Below are positions 39,067 through 48,800 of a DNA stretch of 64,000 bases, piece by piece (position 1 is the stretch's first letter; each line of letters starts with the position of its first letter). The DNA is from Pseudomonas graminis (lineage in GTDB: Bacteria; Pseudomonadota; Gammaproteobacteria; Pseudomonadales; Pseudomonadaceae): NCBI RefSeq assembly GCF_001705435.1, contig NZ_MDEN01000058.1:62001-126000 (forward strand), in the 5' to 3' direction. Under the pieces are notes generated by a model. It ran no database searches, was not told where the DNA came from, and saw nothing but the letters and a program-made list of their open reading frames with translations. The position numbers and the translations under genes are program-made.

Positions 39067-39894
39067 ATGCAAGACGTACAGCGCGAGATCGCCCGGCAGC
39101 TCAACGTCCAGCCGCCCTTTGCCAACGATGAAGCACTGCAGGCGGAAGTCAGCCGCCGCGTGCAATTCATCAAGGACTGCCTGCATAACGCCCGCCTGAA
39201 GGTGCTGGTGCTGGGCATCAGCGGCGGCGTGGATTCGCTGACAGCAGGTTTGATGGCCCAACGCGCCATCCGCGAGCTGCGTGAAAGCACCGGCGACAAT
39301 GCCTACACCTTCGTCGCCGTGCGCCTGCCGTATCACATCCAGCACGACGAACACGAAGCCACGGCATCGGTGGATTTCATCAATCCCGATGAGCGCCACA
39401 CAGTGGACATCGCGCCCTCGGTGAAAGCGCTGGTTGATCAGATCAAAGCCTTCGGGGGCCAGCCGGCCAATACCGTGGATTTCGTCAAAGGCAACATCAA
39501 GGCCCGGGCGCGGATGGTCGCGCAGTACGCCATTGCTGGCGTGAAAGGCGGTCTGGTCATCGGCACCGACCATGCGGCTGAAGCGGTCATGGGCTTCTAC
39601 ACCAAGTTCGGCGACGGGGCCTGCGACCTGGCGCCGTTGAGCGGTCTGGTGAAGAACCAGGTCCGTGCGATCGCCCGCAGCTTCGGCGCGCCACAGAACC
39701 TCGTCGAGAAAGTCCCCACCGCGGACCTCGAAGAACTGGTCCCCGGCAAACCGGACGAAGCGGCCCACGGCATCAGCTACGCAGAGATCGACGCCTTCCT
39801 GCACGGCGAGCCAGTGAAGCAGGAAACCGCCGAGATCATTGTCAGCACCTACCGCAAGACCCAGCACAAGCGGGATCTGCCTTACGCGCCATAA
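39067..39894 (+). CDS. nadE: ammonia-dependent NAD+ synthetase
   Basis: A 275-residue NadE that amidates deamido-NAD using ATP and ammonia. The pyrophosphatase loop GISGGVDS is at residues 50-57. [33 protein letters not shown] and [29 protein letters not shown] are conserved substrate sites. It lacks the N-terminal glutaminase domain of long NadE forms, so it needs free ammonia, fitting for a ureolytic cell. CGAGGAGTCAATC precedes the ATG. Confidence 0.96.
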   Translation: MQDVQREIARQLNVQPPFANDEALQAEVSRRVQFIKDCLHNARLKVLVLGISGGVDSLTAGLMAQRAIRELRESTGDNAYTFVAVRLPYHIQHDEHEATASVDFINPDERHTVDIAPSVKALVDQIKAFGGQPANTVDFVKGNIKARARMVAQYAIAGVKGGLVIGTDHAAEAVMGFYTKFGDGACDLAPLSGLVKNQVRAIARSFGAPQNLVEKVPTADLEELVPGKPDEAAHGISYAEIDAFLHGEPVKQETAEIIVSTYRKTQHKRDLPYAP

Positions 39895-39911
39895 GGCTCG
39901 GTCACAAAGAC

Positions 39912-39942
39912 GCCCGATGGGTTGATTGAAAATTCATCGGGC
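39912..39942 (+). terminator. hairpin after nadE
   Basis: GCCCGATG and CATCGGGC form a perfect eight-base stem 18 bases after the nadE stop. No T-run follows, so its strength as a terminator is uncertain. Confidence 0.5.
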
Positions 39943-39994
39943 ATCAGTACCGCTGCATTCAAAAACGGAATGAACCCGTTATTTCTTTTCGCTT

Positions 39995-40010
39995 GATGGC
40001 GCTCGCCATC
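39995..40010. promoter_or_regulatory. perfect inverted repeat before the DUF1338 gene
   Basis: GATGGCG-CT-CGCCATC, seven-base arms, 45 bases upstream of the start at 40055. Its place suits an operator, but no regulator is known. Confidence 0.4.
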
Positions 40011-40054
40011 ACGGCTTACATAGCGCTCTGACTTCCCGCCCAGAGCCGCTAACC

Positions 40055-41095
40055 ATGACTGCTTTCCAAGGCCTCTTCACCCTCGTTGCGTCCACCGTCG
40101 GCCAGCCTGCTGCGGCATGGCTGGAACACCGCGTCGAGGCGCCGAAGGCGCTGAGCGGGTTTTCCTGGTCCGAGGAGGCGGTCCATCGGGCCTGGCTCGC
40201 CGAAGCGTTGAACCTGTGCCTGTTCCACAAGCTGGTAGAGGCCGTACCCGACGGGCTTCGCTATGTGGACGAGCAATTCGAGGGTGGGCGCAAGGTAGTG
40301 TTCGACCACGGCGCCATCCGCACCGTCGACTGGGCGGACAACGGCGAATTGCCGCGCGGTCGTCAGGCCTTCTCGCGCCTGCTCGAGCCGCTGGGTTTCA
40401 CCGATGTGCGCACCTATCCACTGACCAAACTGAACATGACCGGTTGGGGCTATCGCCAGATGGACCTGCCAGAAGACATCGCGCAGTTCTTCGTCTCCGA
40501 ACTGCACCCCGGCCGACTCAGTCAGTCGTTTCAAGAGGCGGTCAGCCGCGTCGTCGGTTCGAGCCGCGACCCGTTGAGTTCTGAAGACTTGAGCATGCTG
40601 AATCGCCTGCGCACCACCCGGCATTGCAGCCTGGCCGAAGCCACGCGCCTGCTGCCGGCCCTGTATCGCGCGTTTGGCCGCCAGCACGGCGTCGTTCGGG
40701 AGGATGACTATCGCCAACTGCTGAGCGAAAGCGCGGAAATGGCGTGGATCGCCACCGAGGGCAACAGCTTCAATCATCTGACCGATCGGGTGGTGGATCT
40801 GGAAGCGACGGTGGCCGAACAGAATCGGCGCGAACGGCCGATGAAGGACAGCATCGAGGTGTCAGGTTCGGGAAGGGTCATGCAGACCGCGTACAAGGCC
40901 TGCACGGTGAGCCGAGGGCTGATGAATGCCGAGAGCGTCGTCGTGGCGCACAAGGTGCCGGGCTCATTCGTGGAGTTCATTCAGCGCAAGATCGACCCTG
41001 ACAACGGCAAGATCGATCTCAACTTCGACAGCAGCAACGCGCAGGGCATCTTCAAAATGACCGACTCGAAGCAGACCGACTCGAACCAGCCCTAG
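40055..41095 (+). CDS. DUF1338 protein, related to 2-oxoadipate dioxygenase/decarboxylase HglS
   Basis: A 346-residue member of the DUF1338/YdcJ family of Fe(II) enzymes. The three metal-ligand motifs I recall from P. putida HglS are recognisable: HGAIR with H85, FNHLTDR with H241 and SFVEFIQRK with E307. HglS turns 2-oxoadipate into D-2-hydroxyglutarate in lysine breakdown. This protein is about 120 residues shorter and differs between motifs, so it is a different subfamily whose substrate could differ. It ends three bases from the convergent azurin gene and lies 3.7 kb from amaAB. Confidence 0.75.
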   Translation: MTAFQGLFTLVASTVGQPAAAWLEHRVEAPKALSGFSWSEEAVHRAWLAEALNLCLFHKLVEAVPDGLRYVDEQFEGGRKVVFDHGAIRTVDWADNGELPRGRQAFSRLLEPLGFTDVRTYPLTKLNMTGWGYRQMDLPEDIAQFFVSELHPGRLSQSFQEAVSRVVGSSRDPLSSEDLSMLNRLRTTRHCSLAEATRLLPALYRAFGRQHGVVREDDYRQLLSESAEMAWIATEGNSFNHLTDRVVDLEATVAEQNRRERPMKDSIEVSGSGRVMQTAYKACTVSRGLMNAESVVVAHKVPGSFVEFIQRKIDPDNGKIDLNFDSSNAQGIFKMTDSKQTDSNQP

Positions 41096-41098
41096 CGG

Positions 41099-41545
41099 TC
41101 ACTTCAGGCTGACGGTGCCTTTCATCATGCCGATGTGGCCGGGGAACGAGCAGAAGAAGCCGTATTTCTCGGCCGGGTCCAGCTTGGAGACGTCGAACGT
41201 GACCGAATCCTTCTCGCCTCCGCCGATCACTTTGGTGTGGGCAATAACGCGCGCGTCACCGTCCTTCAGATAATCCTTGTCGATGCCGACGCTCATGCCG
41301 TCTGTGGCGATCTGCGACATGTCATCGTATTTGCTGATGACCAGATTGTGGCCCATGACGGCCTTCGGCAGGCTGCCGGAGTGTTTCAGGTTGACGGTGA
41401 ACTGCTTGCAGCTCTTGTCGATTTCGATGGCCTTGGTGGTGAACGTCATCTGGTCGGTGGAATCGACTTCGCCCGAGCATTCCGCCGCCAGAAGGTGCCC
41501 ACTGGCCAAAGTCAGAATGGATGCAGCGACAAGCTTGCGAATCAT
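41099..41545 (-). CDS. azu: azurin
   Basis: A 148-residue precursor with signal peptide [20 protein letters not shown]; the mature protein starts [13 protein letters not shown]. Type-1 copper ligands are all visible: His in MGHNLVIS, and Cys, His and Met in [13 protein letters not shown]. The Cys pair C3/C26-equivalent is seen in AECSGE and DKSCKQF. It shuttles electrons in the periplasm, for example to nitrite reductase or in stress responses. Start at 41545 with CAGGAGACGCACC before it; the frame to 41581 is an extension. A half-matching ANR box (TTGAT) lies near 41613. Confidence 0.96.
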   Translation of the reverse strand: MIRKLVAASILTLASGHLLAAECSGEVDSTDQMTFTTKAIEIDKSCKQFTVNLKHSGSLPKAVMGHNLVISKYDDMSQIATDGMSVGIDKDYLKDGDARVIAHTKVIGGGEKDSVTFDVSKLDPAEKYGFFCSFPGHIGMMKGTVSLK

Positions 41546-41730
41546 GGTGCGTCTCCTGGTGGGCAGCCTTGGATTTTGCATACAAAGACTGACCTGAATT
41601 AGAACAATTTATCAACCGTTATGACCGGTCACCTCTGGGCGGCCTCTATCAGTGCCATCAAGACAATCAAACAGTCAGCGCTACGATGGCTGCATAAGAT
41701 CGCGCTGTCACCTATCTTCAGGACGATCCC

Positions 41731-41859
41731 ATGCAACTCTCCAGCATTTTCCGCAGCTTGCTCGCCGCTTACGCCTGTGGCGCATCGGGTAGTTACGACC
41801 GCGCCAGCCAGGATTACGGCGTCTACCAAAGCGCGTTTTCCGCAGGCTACGACCTGTAA
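41731..41859 (+). CDS. possible 42-residue small protein
   Basis: ATG at 41731 after CAGGACGATCCC opens a 42-residue frame, MQLSSIFRSLLAAYACGASG and on to SAFSAGYDL. It has a short hydrophobic N-terminus and a Tyr/Ser-rich tail. Codon use is ordinary for the genome. The downstream gene starts 110 bases later on the same strand. I do not recognise it; it was too small to appear as a long frame. Real but unproven. Confidence 0.45.
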   Translation: MQLSSIFRSLLAAYACGASGSYDRASQDYGVYQSAFSAGYDL

Positions 41860-41969
41860 CGGCGGGCGACCGACCGGGATATATGACTGGGTGAAGAAAA
41901 ATACCACGCCGGCTTTGCACCATTCTCAGGCAGAATGTGCTGACTTATCGTCTGCCTCGAGGACTGCCC

Positions 41970-42200
41970 ATGGCCAAACCCAACTATTCCTTCGCCAAAC
42001 GCCAACGTGATCTGGCAAAAGAGCAAAAGAAAGAGGAAAAAGCACAGCGCAAGCAGGCTGAGAAGGCTGAAGCAGAGGCCGGAGAAGCTGCAGTTGTAGA
42101 CGGCGAAAACGCCGAAGGCTCTTCCGAAGCCGAACACTCCACCGATGCTGAAGGCTCCGCTGACGTAAAAGGCTCCGCCGAAGCAAAGCCCGCTGAGTGA
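41970..42200 (+). CDS. conserved small basic/acidic protein
   Basis: A 76-residue protein. The first 35 residues are highly basic (MAKPNYSFAKRQRDLAKEQK) and likely form a charged helix. The rest is acidic and made of short imperfect repeats (AEGSSEAEHSTDAEGSADVKGSAEAK). TCGAGGACTGCCC precedes the ATG. The N-terminus is conserved in pseudomonads as I recall, but no function is known. The low-complexity tail suggests disorder. Confidence 0.72.
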   Translation: MAKPNYSFAKRQRDLAKEQKKEEKAQRKQAEKAEAEAGEAAVVDGENAEGSSEAEHSTDAEGSADVKGSAEAKPAE

Positions 42201-42241
42201 TCGTCTGATTCAGCGCAATGGGATGGATGAACGCGAAACCT

Positions 42242-42265
42242 CTAGGAGTGAGCTTGCTCGCGATG
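42242..42265. repeat. single REP, GAGTGAGCTTGCTCGCGAT type
   Basis: AGGAGTGAGCTTGCTCGCGA is one copy of the family found as a pair at 26200-26294. Confidence 0.7.
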
Positions 42266-42344
42266 GGATTTTCGCCATGATCCATCCATTGGCTGACCCC
42301 CTGATCGCCAGTACGCTCACAGCCCCGTCGACAGCAACGCCCAC

Positions 42345-43241
42345 CTACCCCGCAATCGGCATCACCGTGACGCGCACGTCCGGGTCATGGCTCCCGCCTC
42401 CCAGAATCACCCCGCGCAACGGCGACACGTCCGAAAAATCCCTCCCCCACGCCAGACTGATGTGCTCAAGCGCAGGCTGAACGTTGTTGGTCGGATCGAA
42501 ATCCACCCACCCCAGCACCGGACAGAACACTGACACCCACGCGTGGGACGCATCGGCACCGATCAGCCGTGGCTGACCGGGCGGCGGCTGGGTCAGCAGA
42601 TAGCCGCTGACATAACGCGCCGCCAGCCCGCGCGACCGGACGCACGCCAGCATCAAATGAGCGAAGTCCTGACAGACGCCACGGCGGGTTTCCAGGACCT
42701 CCACCAGCGGCGTCGCAACCTGAGTCGCCTCGCCGTCAAACGTGAATTCTTCGAATATCTTCTCCATCAGCGCCTGCGCGCACAGCAGTACCGGCCGCCC
42801 CGCGGGAAAGCAACTGGCGGAGAACTCGACAAACGTCTGCTTCAGGTGCACGTAGGGCGATTCGAAGCGATAGCGGCAGGCATCAAGGATATCCGGCGCC
42901 ATTCTCGACGCGCTGTAGGTCAGCCGGTGCTGGGCCTCATCCCACGAAGCGGAAGCATTGAAATCCAGCAGCGGGCGTTCCAGCACTTCAATGCGCAGGC
43001 GCGCGTTGACCTGCAGCTCATCGTGGGGGCGTTCGAACGCCAGACGCGTCAGCGGATTGCCGAAGACGTCCAGTTCATCACGGCGCGTGGTCGGCGTCGG
43101 GCTGATGACCAGGTGCTGCTCCAGACAACGCTGCCAGGGACTGCGCCGCGGCCACAGATGCGCAAGTTGCTGGGCTAGGGAAACCGGGCTGTCGTATTTG
43201 TAGTGCGTGTCGTGGAGGATCTGATACTGAACACTGTTCAT
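42345..43241 (-). CDS. transglutaminase-like protein, cluster component 1
   Basis: A 298-residue cytosolic protein with the bacterial transglutaminase N-terminal domain (YQILHDTHYKYDSPVSLAQQ) and a transglutaminase/protease-like core. The catalytic triad is Cys in RRGVCQDFAHLMLACVRSRG, His in DASHAWVSVFCP and Asp in LGWVDFDPTNN. Such enzymes cleave or form amide bonds. Its start overlaps the end of the ATP-grasp gene by one base, so the two are coupled. The three-gene cluster with ATP-grasp/alpha-E and DUF2126 proteins is predicted to build and trim a peptide tag or metabolite. Confidence 0.85.
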   Translation of the reverse strand: MNSVQYQILHDTHYKYDSPVSLAQQLAHLWPRRSPWQRCLEQHLVISPTPTTRRDELDVFGNPLTRLAFERPHDELQVNARLRIEVLERPLLDFNASASWDEAQHRLTYSASRMAPDILDACRYRFESPYVHLKQTFVEFSASCFPAGRPVLLCAQALMEKIFEEFTFDGEATQVATPLVEVLETRRGVCQDFAHLMLACVRSRGLAARYVSGYLLTQPPPGQPRLIGADASHAWVSVFCPVLGWVDFDPTNNVQPALEHISLAWGRDFSDVSPLRGVILGGGSHDPDVRVTVMPIAG

Positions 43242-45742
43242 CAGACCGACACCGTGCGCTGACTGACATCGTCGACGTGGGCGAAATGACGCAGCGCAAG
43301 CCGGTCAGAAACATGGCCGCTGGTATCGCCTATGGTCTGCAGCAAATCCGCCAGCCCATCCAGCGCCGCTTTGACACTGCTCTCGCCGAAGAGCCCTTCT
43401 TCCAGGCAACCCAGATCGAACATCGACAGCCGCTGAATCAGCACCGCGAGACTGTTGTCCTGGGGCACGCCGAAATCCTCGTTCATGCGTTTCACCGAAC
43501 GGGCCACCAGCTTGAGCTGAAACAACACCGCGTGGGGGTTCTGATCGTCCAGTACCAGCAAATCGAGCACCGGGATCAACTGCGGCAGGGCCAGATAGCG
43601 CGAGCGGTAAGTGATCCCGCTGTTACCCAGTTCAAGCAGCCCGTCCAGCGCATCCTGATGAAATACCGCGTCGCTGCGCAGGAATGCCGCCAGCGTCGTG
43701 CACAGAAACTGCAAGCGCTCGATGCGCCGCCCGATCATCAGGAAGCGCCAGCCCTCGTCGCGGGTCATGTCGTCCAAGGCAAAACCGGACAACGCCGCCA
43801 GTGACATCACCAGCCGGTTGAGGAAATCCAGCAGCTCGCCGAAATCAGGGGTTTCGGTCTCCAGGCTCATCGCTTCCCGCTGCAACTCCACCAGCGCCTG
43901 CCAGTTCTCGCGGGACAACTTGCCGCGTACTTGGGACGCCGCCCACTGCAAGCGCTGCAAGTTGGAGCGCAGGCTGAACGGCCAGTCATCACCCAACAGC
44001 GCTTCGAGCAGACGCTCATGCAGCTCGCTCGGTGCTTCTTCGTCTTGAAGCGGCAGGAGGTTCAACCGTTCGGCCAGCTCGACCGCTGCTTGCAGGGCGA
44101 CCGGATCATCACCGTCTACATAGCGCGTGAGCATGATTCGCAGCAGCCGCGCGCTGTTGTCGCAGCGCTCGCAGTAGCGGCCGAACCAGAACAGATTTTC
44201 CACCACCCGCGACGGCAGATACGGGTCGCGACGTACCAGGTCGTGCACACCCAGGGAATGGCGATGTTTCCACGGTTCGCTGCCGAGCGGACGCTCGCCA
44301 AGAATCCAGGTGTCCTTGCTTGCGCCGCCGCGCTGCATCGACACCACGTCGGCGTCGGCATCGGCGGCCACGCGGGTCAATCCGCCCGGCAGGACGCGAT
44401 AGCCATCGGCGGTGGCCACTGCGTATACGCGCATGCCGATGGCGCGGGGCTGCAGCTGGCTGTCCTCGCCCTGCCAAACCGGCGCGTGGGACAACTGCGC
44501 CAGTTCTTGAGCCACGTAGGCATAGGGCCTGGCCTGCATGCGCGCGGACAGCGCCTGACGCGCTTCCTCGCTGAGATCGCGGCCGAACACCGGGGCGAAA
44601 CTCTGGGACGGGAATGCAGGTTTGATGAGCAGCTCCGGCATCTTCTCCAGCGCCTGCGCCAGCACCGGCGGCTCGCCGCACCACCACGTGGCGATCGACG
44701 GCAGCAACAGCTCTTCGCCAAACAGGTGTTCGTTGATCTTTGGCAGAAACCCCAACAGTCCCGGCGATTCCAGCACGCCGCTGCCCAAGGCGTTGGCAAC
44801 CAGCACACGCCCCTGACGCACCGCCTGCAGCAGGCCGGGCACGCCTAGCGCTGAATCTGTGCGCAGTTCCAGCGGATCGCAGAAGTCGTCGTCCAGACGG
44901 CGCATGATCGCGTGAACACGACGCAGGCCGCTGAGGGTTTTCAGGTACACCGTGGCGTCGCGTACGGTCAGGTCGCTGCCTTCCACCAGCGGATAGCCCA
45001 GCTGACCGGCCAGATAAAGGTGCTCGAAATAGCTCTCGTTGAAACGCCCGGGCGTCAGCAACACCACCAGCGGTGCTTCGTGGCTGGTCGGTGCCTGGCG
45101 CGCAAGTGTTTCCTGCAGCGACCGAAAGAAATTGGAGAGGTGCTGGACCTGCAGATCCCGGTACAACTCGGGAAATGCTCGCGACACGATCAGGCGGTTT
45201 TCCAGCGCATAACCGGCACCCGACGGCGCCTGAGTCCGGTCGGCGGTCACCCACCAGCGACCGTCGGGCGTGCGCGCCAAGTCTACTGCGTACACATGCA
45301 GGAAGGTGCCTTCGGGGGGCGTTACGCCCTGGCATGGCCAGAGAAAATTATTGTGGCCGAACACCAGTTCCGACGGCAGCAGTCCTTCGGCGATCAGTTC
45401 CTGCGGACCGTAGAGATCAGCCAGCACGGCATTGAGCAGACGCGCGCGCTGGGCGATGCCGGCCGCCAGCGGCTGCCACTCTTCCATTGGAATCACGTGG
45501 GGCAGCATGTCCAGTTCCCAGGGCCGATCGGCACCCTTGGGGTCGGCATAGACGTTATAGGTCACGCCGTTTTCCTGAATCTGCCGGGCGAGCAGCGCCT
45601 GACGCTGGATGAGCTGCGCAGGTGTACTGCGCTGGAGATGCTCGTACAGACGCTGCCAGTGCGGCCGAACGGCGCCGCTGGCATCCAGCATCTCGTGATA
45701 GGTACCCGGGGTGAGCGGATATTGATCAAGCAGGTCAGGCAT
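43241..45742 (-). CDS. circularly permuted ATP-grasp / alpha-E fusion protein
   Basis: An 833-residue two-domain protein. Residues 1 to about 480 are a circularly permuted type-2 ATP-grasp ligase (ENGVTYNVYADPKGADRPWELDMLP; TPGRFNESYFEHLYLAGQLGYPLVEGSDL; VLVANALGSGVLESPGLLGFLP; IKPAFPSQSF). From about 500 on is the helical alpha-E (DUF403) domain (SRVVENLFWFGRYCERCDNSARLLRIMLTRYVDG). In many bacteria these are two genes, so this is a fusion. ATP-grasp enzymes join a carboxylate to an amine at the cost of ATP; the substrates here are unknown. Start at 45742 (MPDLLDQYPLTPG). Confidence 0.87.
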   Translation of the reverse strand: MPDLLDQYPLTPGTYHEMLDASGAVRPHWQRLYEHLQRSTPAQLIQRQALLARQIQENGVTYNVYADPKGADRPWELDMLPHVIPMEEWQPLAAGIAQRARLLNAVLADLYGPQELIAEGLLPSELVFGHNNFLWPCQGVTPPEGTFLHVYAVDLARTPDGRWWVTADRTQAPSGAGYALENRLIVSRAFPELYRDLQVQHLSNFFRSLQETLARQAPTSHEAPLVVLLTPGRFNESYFEHLYLAGQLGYPLVEGSDLTVRDATVYLKTLSGLRRVHAIMRRLDDDFCDPLELRTDSALGVPGLLQAVRQGRVLVANALGSGVLESPGLLGFLPKINEHLFGEELLLPSIATWWCGEPPVLAQALEKMPELLIKPAFPSQSFAPVFGRDLSEEARQALSARMQARPYAYVAQELAQLSHAPVWQGEDSQLQPRAIGMRVYAVATADGYRVLPGGLTRVAADADADVVSMQRGGASKDTWILGERPLGSEPWKHRHSLGVHDLVRRDPYLPSRVVENLFWFGRYCERCDNSARLLRIMLTRYVDGDDPVALQAAVELAERLNLLPLQDEEAPSELHERLLEALLGDDWPFSLRSNLQRLQWAASQVRGKLSRENWQALVELQREAMSLETETPDFGELLDFLNRLVMSLAALSGFALDDMTRDEGWRFLMIGRRIERLQFLCTTLAAFLRSDAVFHQDALDGLLELGNSGITYRSRYLALPQLIPVLDLLVLDDQNPHAVLFQLKLVARSVKRMNEDFGVPQDNSLAVLIQRLSMFDLGCLEEGLFGESSVKAALDGLADLLQTIGDTSGHVSDRLALRHFAHVDDVSQRTVSV

Positions 45743-45880
45743 GGAAGGCTCGGCAGGCAACAAAAGGACTCGAATCAACAGCGCTTAGACTAGCGCAGAC
45801 AACATGACACGCAGGCGCCGCTTTCCACGTTTCAAACGTGCGGCACGGCGACCTGATCCCACGTCAGGTCGCCGGCGCGG

Positions 45881-48800
45881 CTACCGATGCAGGCGCAGGT
45901 CCAGGGTCATCGGCAGCTCATCGTTGAGGGTCAACGCGGGAACCTCACGTTTGCCGGGACTGTGGCCGACCCGGAAGAACCGCGCCAGACGTCGGCTTTC
46001 CGCTTCATTGGCGTTCACCGGCAGGGTCTCGTAATTGCGCCCGCCAGGGTGGGCGACATGGTACTCGCAGCCCCCCAGCGAGCGCTGCATCCAGGTGTCG
46101 AGGATGTCGAAGACCAGTGGCGCATGCACCGGGATTGTCGGCTGCAAGGCATTGGTCGGCTGCCAGGCGCGGTAACGCACGCCGGCGACGAACTCGCCGA
46201 CGCGCCCGGTCGGTTGCAGGGGCACCGGCACGCCGTTGCAGGTGAGCATGTAACGCTGCGGCGGCAGACCCGTGACCTTCAGCTGCAAGCGCTCAAGAGA
46301 CGAGTCCACGTAGCGAACCGCGCCACCGGCTGCCCCCTCCTCGCCCAGCACGTGCCACGGTTCCAGCGCCTGACGCAGCTCCAGCTCGATGCCGCTGACG
46401 GCGTAGTCGCCGACCTTCGGAAAGCGAAACTCCAGATGCGCCGCGAACCACTCGCCGCGCACGGGATAACCCGCGTCGTTGAGCTCGGCGATGACGTCGG
46501 CAAAATCCTGGTCGATAAAGTGCGGCAGCATGAAGCGGTCATGCAGCTCGGTCCCCCAGCGCGCCAGTTTCGCCGGTGCATAGGGCTCGCGCCAGAAACG
46601 CGCGACCAGTGCCCGAAGCAACAGCTGTTGCGCCAGGCTCATGCGCGCGTGCGGCGGCATCTCGAATGCCCGCAGTTCCAGCAGTCCCAGCCGCCCGGTA
46701 GCACCGTCCGGCGAGTACAGCTTGTCGATGCAGAATTCCGCGCGATGGGTATTGCCGGTCACGTCGATCAGCAGGTTGCGCAGCAGCCGGTCCACCAGCC
46801 ACGGCGCGCATTCCTCGCCCGGCGCGGGCATTTGCGAAAAGGCGATTTCCAGCTCGTACAGCGAGTCATTGCGCGCTTCGTCGACCCGCGGTGCCTGGGA
46901 GGTCGGGCCGATGAACAATCCGGAGAACAGGTAGGACAGCGACGGGTGGTTATGCCAGTAGCTCAACAGGCTGCGCAGCAGATCCGGCCGACGCAAGAAG
47001 GGCGAGTCGCCGGGCGTCGCGCCACCGAGGACAAAATGGTTACCGCCGCCGGTGCCGGTGTGGCGCCCGTCGATCATGAATTTCTCGGTGGTCAGCCGGG
47101 TCAGACGCGCCTGCTCGTAGAGAAACTCGGTGCGTTCGACCAGCTCATCCCAGGTGGACGACGGCTGCACGTTCACCTCGATCACGCCCGGATCCGGGGT
47201 GATGCGGAAGTTCGCCAGACGCGGATCGCTCGGCGGCTCGTAACCTTCCAGCAACACCGGGCAGCGCATGTCCTCGGCCGTCGCTTCAATGGCGGCGACC
47301 AATTCCAGATAGGCCTCAAGGGATTGCAGCGGCGGCATGAACAGGTACAACCGCCCGCCCCGCGTTTCGGCGCTCAGTGCGGTGCGGGTCAGCCAATCGG
47401 CCGACTCGTCGATCTCGGGTTCGCGGTCGATGCTCGGGTCGCGCTGCTCTGCCAGGCCGTCCAGTCGCGACTGAACCTCGTCGCGGTCGGGCAGCTCGGC
47501 AAATGCCTGATTGTGGTCGGTCGGGTGGATGTAGGGATATTCCGCCGCCTTGACCCATGGCTGCGAGGCCAGCGGCAGGCGATAGCCAAGGGCGGAATCC
47601 CCCGGCACCAGGCGGCAATGCTCGTCGCGCAGGTACCAGCGACCGCTCTGCCATTGATCGTCGGCGGCGGTTCGCGCCAACGGCAGAACGTGGCCAATGA
47701 TCGTGTCCAGGCCTTGGGAAAACACTTTGCGCAGACGGGCGCGCTCAAGGGGGTCCTCAAGACGTGAGGCTTCGGCGCTGACGTTTTTGGGCAGCGCGCC
47801 CTCGCGCCACAGGTAATAGAAATTGTCTTCGTACGCCGGGAAAACGTAATGCGTCGGCAGCTTCAGCCTCTCGGCAACGCTGCGCAGGAAACTGCCCGCC
47901 ATCTCGCTGTCGGCGCCATAGTCCCGGGTTTCATCAGCGATCAGCGCATTGTTGCGCCACACCGGTTGCCCGTCCCTGCGCCAGAAGCAGTTCAGCGACC
48001 AGCGCGGCAGTTGCTCACCGGGGTACCACTTGCCCTGACCGAAATGAACGATGCCCTGGGGCGCGTAATGGTCTCGCATGCGCTGGTACAGCTCGGCGGA
48101 GAGCAGGCGCTTCTTCGGCCCCAGCGCAGCGGTGTTCCATTCCTCGCCGTCACGGTCGTCGATGGACACAAAGGTCGGCTCGCCGCCCATGGTCAGGCGC
48201 ACGTCGTGGGCAACCAGATCGCTGTCGATCTGGCGTCCCAGCGCTTGAATGTCCTGCCACTGCGCTTCGGTGTAGGGCTGGGTGACGCGCGGCGCCTCCC
48301 AGATACGCTCCACCGACATCTCGTGGGTGAACTCGGTGTTGCAAGGCTCGACCATGCCACTGATCGGCGCCGCCGAAGACGGCTCGGGGCTGCACGCCAG
48401 CGGAATGTGTCCCTCACCTGCGAACAAGCCGGAGGTCGCGTCAAGGCCCACCCAGCCAGCGCCCGGCAGGTACACCTCGCACCAGGCGTGCAGGTCAGTG
48501 AAATCAACCTCAGTGCCAGACGGTCCGTCCAGCGCTTTGACATCGGCCTTGAGCTGAATCAAATACCCGGACACGAACCGCGCGGCGAGGCCCAGGTGAC
48601 GCAGCAACTGCACCAGCAACCAGGCCGAATCGCGGCAGGACCCCGACGCGTTTTCGAGGGTGTATTCCGGCGTCTGAATGCCCGGTTCCATACGGATCAG
48701 GTAACCGATGTCGTTGGCCAGACGCTGGTTGAGCCCCACCAGAAAGTCGATCGCCGGAATCGGCGTGCGGTCGATGCTGTCCAGGTACGCCTGGAATCTC

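Noticed and set aside
45887..47767. 626-codon plus-strand frame
   Set aside because: Antisense to the transglutaminase/DUF2126 gene, which has clear motifs and a strong ribosome site.
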